DNA of 7,457 nucleotides from Candidatus Hydrogenedentota bacterium (GCA_003557825.1 PWNM01000015.1:1-7457); one strand, 5' to 3'. Positions 1-5,933 are shown, counted from the first letter of the stretch. Program-made: numbers and translations. The notes: generated by a model not told the origin, from the letters alone.

Positions 1-774
1 AAACTCCTCGAAACCGTCCGAAACGTGGCCATCACCCGCGGACCCGCCGGCATCAGCCTATTCAAGGAAGGCGGCTCCGTATTCCATGGGCCCGCTACCG
101 TGTCCCCTCGCGAGGTGGTGGACGTAACGGGCGCGGGCGATACCGTCACCGCGGCCATCGCCGTAACGCTCGTCGCGGGGGGGAGTTATGAAGAGGCAGT
201 GTCCATAGCCAATGTGGCCGCAGGTATCGCCGTGGCCCAGCCCGGCGTGGTAACTGTACCCCATGACCGGTTGGCCGCCGCCCTTGCCGGCGAAGGCGGG
301 CCGACCAAACTCAAGCAACGGGATGAACTGAAGAGCCTTGTCGAGGAACTCCAGCAGAACGGCAAGACCGTCGTGTGGACCAACGGCTGTTTCGATATCC
401 TCCATGTGGGACATATCGTGTACCTTCAGCGGGCCGCCGCCGAAGGCGACGCCTTGATTGTCGGGCTCAACAGCGACGCCTCCGTCCGGGCGCTCAAAGG
501 TCCGACACGGCCGGTGATCCCGGAGCAGGACCGCGCCTTGGTGCTTTCCGCGCTCGAATGCGTGAGCTATGTGGTCATCTTTGACGAGCCGACGACGACG
601 CCCCTGCTTGACGCCTTGAAGCCGGACGTATACGCTAAGGGCGGTGATTACACCGTGGATACGATCTGTCAGGAAGAGCGGCGATTGGTCGAAGGGTACG
701 GCGGGCGAATAGCCATCATCCCCGGCGTGGAAGGCCGATCGACCACAAATGTCATCAAACGGATTCAGGGCTGA
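1..774 (+). CDS. hldE: Bifunctional HldE: heptose-7-phosphate kinase / heptose-1-phosphate adenylyltransferase (3' part)
   Basis: The frame is open from the left edge, so the N-terminal part of the kinase domain lies outside the window and the 257 visible residues are the C-terminal part. A GTG at 25 lies inside the kinase domain and is not the start. Residues 1-97 are the end of a PfkB/ribokinase-type domain with the GAGD signature at 44-47, whose Asp is the catalytic base in this family. After a linker comes a cytidylyltransferase-like nucleotidyltransferase domain (about 103-257) with NGCFD and HVGH at 128-138 and RSTTNVIKRI near the C-terminus, as in E. coli HldE. In the known pathway the kinase makes heptose-1,7-bisphosphate and the second domain makes ADP-heptose for the LPS inner core, in the cytoplasm. 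The C-terminus is intact. A good ribosome binding site for the next gene lies 28 bases past the stop, suggesting an operon. I see all the motifs; the substrate is inferred from family. Confidence 0.93.
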   Translation, partial: KLLETVRNVAITRGPAGISLFKEGGSVFHGPATVSPREVVDVTGAGDTVTAAIAVTLVAGGSYEEAVSIANVAAGIAVAQPGVVTVPHDRLAAALAGEGGPTKLKQRDELKSLVEELQQNGKTVVWTNGCFDILHVGHIVYLQRAAAEGDALIVGLNSDASVRALKGPTRPVIPEQDRALVLSALECVSYVVIFDEPTTTPLLDALKPDVYAKGGDYTVDTICQEERRLVEGYGGRIAIIPGVEGRSTTNVIKRIQG

Positions 775-816
775 GCCTATGGAGCTCCAGACGCGGTAAA
801 CCAGGAGGATGAGATC

Positions 817-1347
817 ATGGGAAAATCAGGTTCGCTTCAGTGCCGGTGTTTTCGATTTAGCATCGACGACGACGATTCGAGCGCGACGGTTGATGAACTC
901 AATGCGTTTCTCGAAAAAGTAACCGTACACCAGGTCTTCGCGTCGGCCACCGCAAAAGGAGGAACGACATGGTCGGTGTTGATCTTCTATCGCGTTCCGC
1001 CATCCAAGACCATCCACAAGCGGCGGTTTGAGAAACTGCGCGAATGGCGCAATAAAAGGGCGGCCGAAGAGGCTATCGAACCCATGGATATCGCGACAAA
1101 CACCATGCTGGACGCCATCGTCAAATCGCCGGTGAAACACATCGAGGATCTACTGGGCATACAGGGTTTCGATCTCCAGCGAGCGCAACGGTTTGGCGAG
1201 GAAATCCTTCGCGTGCTGGGCCGCGAGTCCCACCCGCACGACACGCCGTCCGACAAGCCCATCGTGCTGGACTTTGGCGATGACCCCGAGCCCATCGATT
1301 CGAAGGAACAGGAAGAACAGGAAGAGGAAGACGATCTTCACTTCTGA
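817..1347 (+). CDS. Small HRDC-domain protein, like accessory proteins of some diversity-generating retroelements
   Basis: The 176-residue protein has three parts. Residues 1-62 are a small alternating alpha/beta segment that I do not recognise as a named enzyme. Residues about 70-135 match an HRDC (Helicase and RNase D C-terminal) domain: a FEKLREWR-type first helix, a middle helix around TNTMLDAIV, a LLGIQGFDLQRAQRFGEEIL hairpin-helix segment, and the family spacing seen in RecQ. Residues 148-176 are an acidic low-complexity tail rich in D and E. HRDC domains bind nucleic acid; this protein has no helicase or nuclease domain. A short N-terminal domain plus HRDC is, as far as I recall, the layout of accessory proteins encoded next to some retroelement reverse transcriptases, but none is in this window. 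The ATG at 817 follows AGGAGG at 803-808 with an 8-base spacing, which fixes the start. It sits 42 bases after hldE and 33 bases before the RAM-domain gene, and is probably co-transcribed with both. The HRDC call is firm; the cellular role is unknown. Confidence 0.85.
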   Translation: MGKSGSLQCRCFRFSIDDDDSSATVDELNAFLEKVTVHQVFASATAKGGTTWSVLIFYRVPPSKTIHKRRFEKLREWRNKRAAEEAIEPMDIATNTMLDAIVKSPVKHIEDLLGIQGFDLQRAQRFGEEILRVLGRESHPHDTPSDKPIVLDFGDDPEPIDSKEQEEQEEEDDLHF

Positions 1348-1380
1348 ACATACAGGAACCGAAAGGAACGGAGGACATTC

Positions 1381-1665
1381 ATGGTAACGGCATTTGTGCT
1401 GATAACCGCCCAACGGGACGCCATCAATGAAACGGCGCAGCAGATTCTCGACATCAACGGCGTAGCAGAGGTCTATTCCACCGCGGGCGAATGGGATCTG
1501 GTTGCTGTGGTGCGGGTGAAATCGAATGATGCCCTGGCCGAAGTGGTGACCAACAGGCTTCTGAAAATCACAACCATCTTACGTAGCCAGACCATCATCG
1601 CCTTCCGGGCGTACAGCAGCTACGATCTCGAGCGAATGTTCAGCATTGGACTGGAAGACGCGTAA
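1381..1665 (+). CDS. Stand-alone RAM / Lrp-AsnC effector-binding domain protein
   Basis: The 94 residues are essentially one RAM (regulation of amino acid metabolism) domain, the C-terminal ligand-binding and oligomerisation domain of Lrp/AsnC regulators. The order is a first strand (TAFVLI), helix 1 (about 13-24), then GVAEVYSTAGEWDLVAVVRV at 27-46 with the characteristic G-E-x-D-L core, a second helix, and a final strand and tail. There is no helix-turn-helix domain before it: the start at 1381 follows GGAGG at 1370-1374 with 6 bases of spacing, and the upstream gene is in a separate frame. Family members without a DNA-binding domain are known and form ring-like oligomers that bind amino acids, but their targets are poorly understood. 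It is the last gene of the hldE-HRDC-RAM unit and is followed 19 bases later by the hairpin at 1685-1734. It could act as a small-molecule sensor for a partner protein; that is inference. Confidence 0.88.
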   Translation: MVTAFVLITAQRDAINETAQQILDINGVAEVYSTAGEWDLVAVVRVKSNDALAEVVTNRLLKITTILRSQTIIAFRAYSSYDLERMFSIGLEDA

Positions 1666-1684
1666 CGAAAGGCTGATAAACACC

Positions 1685-1734
1685 AGAACGCCGCCCAGGG
1701 GTAAGGGCAAACCTAAACCCCGGAGCGGCGTTCT
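1685..1734. terminator. Long hairpin between convergent genes, probable bidirectional terminator
   Basis: AGAACGCCGC (1685-1694) and GCGGCGTTCT (1725-1734) form a perfect 10-base inverted repeat. Inside it a 3x3 internal mismatch is followed by a second stem, GGGGT (1698-1702) with ACCCC (1717-1721), and AGG/CCT can pair around the loop. It lies 19 bases after the RAM gene stop and 15 bases before the minus-strand DUF5610 stop, so it is placed to end both transcripts. The AGAA/TTCT base of the stem supplies a short U-rich end, but neither strand has a long T tract, so intrinsic termination strength is uncertain. A role in protecting mRNA 3' ends is an alternative. Confidence 0.65.
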
Positions 1735-1749
1735 GACAACCAGGCGTAT

Positions 1750-2268
1750 TTAATCGACGCCTGAGACAAAACCGGCCAGTTGCTCATTGATAAGGTCGCT
1801 AATGGCCGTTATATTCGACTGGACTTCCGGTGACAACGCCTGCAACGCGCTAAGGATGTCTTCCGCTTCGCGAACGCCCTGCTCGATTGCCGGGGTGATA
1901 AAGGAGACATACTCCTCGCGGGCTTCTTCTTCGCCCATCTCGGGCCGACTGTCGCGCCACCCTTCGAACGCGCGTACGACAAAATCCACGATCCGTCCCG
2001 CCGTCGCCTCGACCGATGTATCCAGCGTCGCCGCGGGTTCGAGACCGAGCTCGGCCCGCGCATCGTCGACTACGCCCTGTAATCGGGCCATGGCGCGGTC
2101 ATAGATGACCCGTGTGGCATCAGCCGTTGTTACGGGCTCATTGTTCCCGAGCTCGACCCGATCCGTGCGCGGATTTACCATATTTTGTGGAATAACCCGA
2201 GCCTGGGATATTAAGGTCACCGTTCGATCCGGCGATTCAGGTGGAATGTTTGTTATCATGTTTTCCAT
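1750..2268 (-). CDS. DUF5610-domain protein of unknown function
   Basis: I choose the ATG at 2268 (172 residues) because GAGG lies 8 bases before it on the minus strand. A GTG at 2289 would add seven residues but has no ribosome binding site. Residues 1-52 are a polar, proline-containing segment of low predicted structure. Residues about 53-168 resemble DUF5610: a VIYDRAMARL-type first helix, then a SVEATAGRIVDFV helix, an acidic insert, and the long helical stretch that in this family reads like G-x-x-E-A-x-x-I-L followed by L-S-x-E-V. No signal peptide, membrane segment or catalytic motif is visible. The protein is mostly helical and acidic. DUF5610 proteins have no established function that I know of. 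The gene lies 147 bases downstream of fabB on the same strand and ends near the shared hairpin. It could be read through from fabB or have its own promoter; I see no convincing promoter in the gap. Confidence 0.78.
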   Translation of the reverse strand: MENMITNIPPESPDRTVTLISQARVIPQNMVNPRTDRVELGNNEPVTTADATRVIYDRAMARLQGVVDDARAELGLEPAATLDTSVEATAGRIVDFVVRAFEGWRDSRPEMGEEEAREEYVSFITPAIEQGVREAEDILSALQALSPEVQSNITAISDLINEQLAGFVSGVD

Positions 2269-2276
2269 CTGCCTAT

Positions 2277-2280
2277 CCTC
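2277..2280 (-). promoter_or_regulatory. Ribosome binding site that decides the DUF5610 start
   Basis: GAGG on the minus strand (CCTC on plus) lies 8 bases before the ATG at 2268. The in-frame GTG at 2289 has no purine-rich stretch at the right distance. The shorter protein of 172 residues is therefore preferred. Confidence 0.6.
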
Positions 2281-2415
2281 GCTGCGCACGTGACTTCGTG
2301 CGAATCAGAATGCAAAAGAATCTTCTCTTGCCTAGCGTATTCATCGGCAGATCCATGCAAAACCTTTAATGCCTCCTCAGGGGAAATCAATCATCAAAGC
2401 GCTCTGGTGAAAAGC

Positions 2416-3633
2416 CTATGCGGCATAACGTTGGAGCACCAAACAGGCATTCGCGCCGCCGAAGCCAAAGCTGTTCGAGAGCACCGTATTGAGCCCGGCG
2501 TTGTCGATGCGTTCAAGGGCGATGGGCATATGCTCCGCGCCGGGGTCCAGGTTTTCGACATTGGCGGAAGCCGCGATAAAATCGTTTTCCAGCATGAGCA
2601 ACGAGAAAATGGCTTCATGAACGCCGGCAGCCCCCAAGGAGTGGCCCGACAGCGACTTGGTGGAAGCGATATGAGGGATCGTATCGCCAAATACCTCGCG
2701 AATCGCGTTAAGCTCCACAATATCGCCCGCCGGCGTCGAGGTTCCATGGGGATTGATGTAGTCGATGGGGTCTTTCACGGTGGTAAGGGACTGCCGCATG
2801 CAGCGGACCGCGCCCTCGCCTGATGGCGCAACCATGTCGGCCCCGTCCGACGTGGCCCCGTATCCTACGATTTCCGCATAAATTCGGGCTCCGCGCGCCA
2901 GGGCATGCTCGAGTTCTTCAACCACCACAATCCCGCCGCCGCCGGCGATGACAAAGCCGTCTCGGTTGACATCATAGGGGCGCGAGGCCTTCTCAGGGGC
3001 GTCATTATAGTGACTCGCCAGCGCGCCCATGGCGTCAAACCCAACGGTAAGCGTCCAGTGTTCTTCCTCGCCGCCGCCGGCAAACACGATATCCTGTTTC
3101 CCGAGCTGGATTTGCTCCATGGCGGCCCCGATACAATGGGCGCTGGTTGCGCAGGCCGAACTAATGGAATAATTAATGCCTTTTATGCCATATGCGGTGG
3201 ATAGACATGCTGCCACTGTGCTGCTCATGGTCCGGGGGATAACAAAGGGATGCACCCGTCGCACGCCCTTCTCTCGAAGCAAATCAGCGGCTGACACCTG
3301 GTTCGACGGCGATGCCCCTCCCGATCCTACGATGACGCCGGTTTCGGGAATCGAAACCTCCGCCTGAGTTAACCCCGCATCTTCAATGGCTTGACGCATG
3401 GCCAAAAAGGAGAACGCTGACGCATCGCCCATAAACCGGCGGAGTTTTCGGTCGATCAAGGCATCGAGGTCCACATCGACGGTACCCGCGACTTGGCTTC
3501 GAAACCCCCTGTCGCAATATTCCTGTTTGAATTCGATGCCTGACCGGCCCTCTCGCAAAGACGCTGTCACCGCCTCTTTGTCGTTACCCAAACAAGAAAC
3601 CACTCCCATGCCTGTAATGACTGCACGCCTCAT
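2416..3633 (-). CDS. fabB: Beta-ketoacyl-ACP synthase I (FabB)
   Basis: The 405-residue protein is collinear with E. coli FabB (about 406 residues) from the first residues (RRAVITGMGVVS) to the glycine-rich FGFGGANA near the end. The thiolase-fold active site is complete: nucleophile Cys161 in SSACATSAH, His296 in PHGTST, Lys326 in STKSLSGH and His331. All are offset by two from the E. coli residues C163, H298, K328 and H333 as I remember them. Blocks such as GYGATSDGADMVAPSGEGA match FabB rather than FabF. The enzyme condenses malonyl-ACP with acyl-ACP in the cytoplasm. In the FabA/FabB pathway it elongates the cis-3-decenoyl intermediate and so is needed for unsaturated fatty acids. The ATG at 3633 is preceded by a modest GGAAAGG at about 10 bases. 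No acpP, fabA, fabD or fabG is adjacent, so the gene stands apart from the usual fatty-acid cluster. A candidate promoter lies about 60 bases upstream. Confidence 0.95.
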   Translation of the reverse strand: MRRAVITGMGVVSCLGNDKEAVTASLREGRSGIEFKQEYCDRGFRSQVAGTVDVDLDALIDRKLRRFMGDASAFSFLAMRQAIEDAGLTQAEVSIPETGVIVGSGGASPSNQVSAADLLREKGVRRVHPFVIPRTMSSTVAACLSTAYGIKGINYSISSACATSAHCIGAAMEQIQLGKQDIVFAGGGEEEHWTLTVGFDAMGALASHYNDAPEKASRPYDVNRDGFVIAGGGGIVVVEELEHALARGARIYAEIVGYGATSDGADMVAPSGEGAVRCMRQSLTTVKDPIDYINPHGTSTPAGDIVELNAIREVFGDTIPHIASTKSLSGHSLGAAGVHEAIFSLLMLENDFIAASANVENLDPGAEHMPIALERIDNAGLNTVLSNSFGFGGANACLVLQRYAA

Positions 3634-3691
3634 TAAATCTGAACCTTTCCCATATCAAAACGTCGGTAATGTAACGTTAACTGGTTGCCCT

Positions 3692-3722
3692 GTTATATAC
3701 GAAAATGCCCCAATTGCGTAAA
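3692..3722 (-). promoter_or_regulatory. Candidate sigma70-type promoter for fabB
   Basis: On the minus strand TTTACG (plus 3717-3722) matches the -35 box in 4 of 6 positions. After a 17-base spacer comes TATATA (3694-3699), overlapped by TATAAC (3692-3697), which matches the -10 box in 5 of 6. This would leave a leader of roughly 50 bases before the fabB ATG. The stretch is clearly more AT-rich than the surrounding coding DNA. Prediction by eye only. Confidence 0.45.
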
Positions 3723-3779
3723 CCCGCCAGAAGGCCCTTCAATTCCTGTTCGCCGCCAAGAGATACGCCTTGAACCGTC

Positions 3780-5072
3780 TTAGACAAACGGTAAGCCGCG
3801 TTCATGATCCCATTGTATCGCGTTTCCGGTGTCCTGCGAAAGCACCGCCATGTGGCAAATAGCGGATCCGGCGAAACCGGCTTCGACCGAGGCGATGGGC
3901 GTCGCACGGGTCCGCATGCATGAGAAGAAGTCGTCCAACAATGCATCGGTGTTCAACCGGCCCGATGGAAAGTTTTCCTCCGTATCGGCGGTGTAAACGG
4001 TCATCGCCCCCATGGCGCGGAACTCAATCGTTCCTTTGGTTCCCAGATAGTGTTCCTGCAATCCATACCGATTGTTGGCCAAGGTGGTGGTATACATGAA
4101 CTGGAACCCTTCAGGATATTCGATTATCGCGCTTATGGTATCCGGACAGGTTCGGCCATCGTCAAACTGGTAAATATCACCCAAGGACATGACGCGATTG
4201 GGCATGCCGCACCCCAGCATAAAGTGGCACACATCCAGATGATGCAGCATCAGATCGCCGGTGACGCCATTGGAATACTCGTGGAAGAATCGCCAGGAGA
4301 AATATCGGCGCGGATCAAAGGTATAATAGGGCGTATCGCCCAAAAAGGCTTCCCAATGCACGTTGTCTCGGTTGGCTTCGGCGGGCGGTTCATAGAGCCC
4401 CACCATGCCATTGCCCATGTCGCGGTTGACCCGAACGGACACAATATCGCCAATTCGGCCGGAAGCAATGATATCCCGTGCCTGCATGTACATGTCCGTG
4501 GCCCGGAGTTGCGTTCCAACTTGGAGCACTGCCCCGGTTTCGTATACCCGGTTACGAACCCGATAGGCCTCTTGCCAGGTCAGGGTCATGGGCTTTTCGA
4601 CATAGACATCAATGCTGCGATCGAGGGCTGCCAGGATGGCATCGGCATGGATGTGGTCCGGCGTGGCGATGATCACGGCATCGAGTTCTTCGTTCTCGAA
4701 CATCTCGCCGTAATGGATATACTCGCCGACTTCGGCCACCTCCCGCTTGCACCAGCCCACCGCCCGTTCACGCCACACATCATAGGAATCGGTTACGGCC
4801 ACGACATCGACATCATCTCGCCCGATCGCCGTCTGCAACAACGACGCCCCACGGGATCCCGCGCCGATGATGCCGCATCGGATATGCTCATTGGGTCCCA
4901 ATACACGGCGCTCGCGAAGTATCGGAGCAGGCGTTGGTTCGTGGGGAACCGCAAGCTCGAGCGCTGCTTCTTCTTCCGGTGGTGGAGTCGTAGCGCAGCT
5001 GGCCAATAGGCCGCCTGTTCCGAAGGCGGCGGCCCGTGTCAGAAACTGCCGTCGTGATTGTTTCGACGCCAT
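3780..5072 (-). CDS. Tat-exported lipoprotein oxidoreductase, Gfo/Idh/MocA family
   Basis: The 430-residue protein begins with a perfect twin-arginine motif SRRQFL (residues 6-11), a short hydrophobic stretch and the lipobox L23-A24-S25-C26. It therefore looks like a lipoprotein exported in folded form. Residues 27-58 are a proline- and acid-rich linker. The Rossmann domain follows with GAGSRG at 70-75, the ATPDHIHAD loop at 136-144 and the family signature EKP at 159-161, whose Lys is usually catalytic. The C-terminal alpha/beta domain has GDLMLHHLD at 272-280, where the family places its substrate- or metal-binding His and Asp. The family oxidises or reduces sugars and related polyols with NAD(P); the exact substrate cannot be read from sequence. 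The ATG at 5072 has GGGAG 7 bases upstream. It lies 43 bases downstream of the hydrolase gene on the same strand, suggesting co-transcription. Ala at +2 after the lipobox Cys suggests outer membrane sorting, if the usual rule applies. Confidence 0.92.
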   Translation of the reverse strand: MASKQSRRQFLTRAAAFGTGGLLASCATTPPPEEEAALELAVPHEPTPAPILRERRVLGPNEHIRCGIIGAGSRGASLLQTAIGRDDVDVVAVTDSYDVWRERAVGWCKREVAEVGEYIHYGEMFENEELDAVIIATPDHIHADAILAALDRSIDVYVEKPMTLTWQEAYRVRNRVYETGAVLQVGTQLRATDMYMQARDIIASGRIGDIVSVRVNRDMGNGMVGLYEPPAEANRDNVHWEAFLGDTPYYTFDPRRYFSWRFFHEYSNGVTGDLMLHHLDVCHFMLGCGMPNRVMSLGDIYQFDDGRTCPDTISAIIEYPEGFQFMYTTTLANNRYGLQEHYLGTKGTIEFRAMGAMTVYTADTEENFPSGRLNTDALLDDFFSCMRTRATPIASVEAGFAGSAICHMAVLSQDTGNAIQWDHERGLPFV

Positions 5073-5115
5073 TATGGTCTCCCTGTGACGCCGGACCTAC
5101 CTTCCGGCTGGTTGT

Positions 5116-5862
5116 TCATTCCTCTTCGATGTCTTCGTCGATGTCCAGCTCGATATCAAACGTATAGGCGTGCTCGCCTTCGCGAGGACAATGGGTCAAC
5201 CACTCGCCTTCGGGCGACACAACGCCTGTCAGGCAGTTCACCGGGCCATCCGGAGACACAGCGTTGGCCGTGCAAATATAGACTTGGCTTTCGATGGCTC
5301 GCAGTACCAAATTCGACTCGTGATAGGGCGTATGGATCTGACTGGCCCCCGAGTTGACGCCATGGAAAATGATCTGAGCGCCCCGTTTGCCCAGTTGATA
5401 GGACAAGCGAGGGTCGGGATAGGGTCCACAGCCCGGCGTAACCCACATGTCGTTACAAATGAGGCAGCCGAAGGTCATCCCATGATGGACAAATGTCCGC
5501 AGCTCGGAACCCGGTTGGCAAAACTTTCGATCGCCAATGGTCGGTACCAACTTTTCATGGGTTCCCAGCAAGCCGCCCATATGGGTGATGATCCGGGTCT
5601 GAATGTAGGTTTCGCCATCTTCGCGGCATCCGGTACCTATCAAGGCGGTCACATAATACTGCCGACACGCCGCGGCTATTTGTTGCCAGGCCGTCTCGAC
5701 TGCCTTGTCGCCGAAATCCCCATGATACCCCGTAAGACTCATCTCGGGAAATAGGATATAGTCGGCGTCGGACTTGGTGATATACTCCAGGATCTTCGGC
5801 AGATTGTCGTCCAGTTTTTTCGAGACCGGCATCTGCACGCCCGTCACGCGGATGGCTGACAT
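5116..5862 (-). CDS. Carbon-nitrogen hydrolase (nitrilase/amidase superfamily)
   Basis: The 248-residue protein has the Glu-Lys-Cys triad of the superfamily: Glu40 in LFPEMSLTGY, Lys104 in HEKLVPT and Cys136 in CLICNDMW. A RAIES segment at 188-192 followed by a C-T-A-N-A-V strand also fits the fold. The Cys motif reads ICND where many relatives have ICYD. The tail (about 236-248) is strongly acidic. Members hydrolyse amides, carbamoyl compounds or nitriles in the cytoplasm; the subfamily and substrate are not clear. No signal peptide is visible. The frame stays open upstream to 6342, but the extra 160 codons lie antisense to the lipid kinase gene. The ATG at 5862 has GGAGG 7 bases before it, which settles the start. 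It is the first gene of a likely pair with the Gfo/Idh/MocA gene and is transcribed from the divergent intergenic region at 5863-5979. Confidence 0.88.
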   Translation of the reverse strand: MSAIRVTGVQMPVSKKLDDNLPKILEYITKSDADYILFPEMSLTGYHGDFGDKAVETAWQQIAAACRQYYVTALIGTGCREDGETYIQTRIITHMGGLLGTHEKLVPTIGDRKFCQPGSELRTFVHHGMTFGCLICNDMWVTPGCGPYPDPRLSYQLGKRGAQIIFHGVNSGASQIHTPYHESNLVLRAIESQVYICTANAVSPDGPVNCLTGVVSPEGEWLTHCPREGEHAYTFDIELDIDEDIEEE

Positions 5863-5869
5863 AGCATTT

Positions 5870-5874
5870 CCTCC
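5870..5874 (-). promoter_or_regulatory. Ribosome binding site that decides the hydrolase start
   Basis: GGAGG on the minus strand (CCTCC on plus), inside AGGGAGGA, lies 7 bases before the ATG at 5862. It favours this start over in-frame starts up to 6342 that would run through the opposite-strand lipid kinase gene. The nitrilase fold also begins directly at this Met (residues 4-11, IRVTGVQM). Confidence 0.8.
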
Positions 5875-5877
5875 CTG

Positions 5878-5906
5878 TTGCCCATGGTTGGCCATAAGGA
5901 TACCAT
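5878..5906 (+). promoter_or_regulatory. Candidate promoter for the lipid kinase gene
   Basis: TTGCCC (5878-5883) and TACCAT (5901-5906) each match the sigma70 boxes in 4 of 6 positions with a 17-base spacer. They lie about 75 bases before the ATG at 5980. The match is weak and other placements are possible. Confidence 0.3.
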
Positions 5907-5927
5907 ATGTGGCATTCGCGCTGTCAC
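5897..5927 (-). promoter_or_regulatory. Candidate promoter for the hydrolase-oxidoreductase pair
   Basis: On the minus strand TATCCT (plus 5897-5902) is preceded directly by TGG, giving an extended -10 element. GTGACA (plus 5922-5927) is a 5-of-6 match to the -35 box at a long 19-base spacing. It overlaps the plus-strand candidate promoter, as is common between divergent genes. Confidence 0.35.
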
Positions 5928-5933
5928 CAGCGC
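5918..5933. repeat. Perfect 6-base inverted repeat in the divergent promoter region
   Basis: GCGCTG and CAGCGC flank a TCAC spacer. The repeat overlaps the -35 box proposed for the minus-strand unit, so it could be a regulator's operator. It is short enough to be chance, and no regulator gene is adjacent. Confidence 0.4.

Noticed and set aside
2287..2375. Possible short minus-strand leader peptide in the fabB-DUF5610 gap, after a GGAGG at about 2374-2378
   Set aside because: The GGAGG is there, but the ATG at 2356 is 15 bases away and gives only seven codons. A TTG-started alternative of about 30 codons has no supporting feature.
2290..2823. Open frame of 177 codons on the plus strand
   Set aside because: Most of it is antisense to fabB. 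Its protein shows no family motif.
4050..5009. Open frame of 319 codons on the plus strand
   Set aside because: It is entirely antisense to the Gfo/Idh/MocA gene, whose motifs are all intact. The translation is rich in His and Ile without any domain pattern.
5170..5754. Open frame of 194 codons on the plus strand
   Set aside because: It is antisense to the hydrolase, which carries the full catalytic triad.
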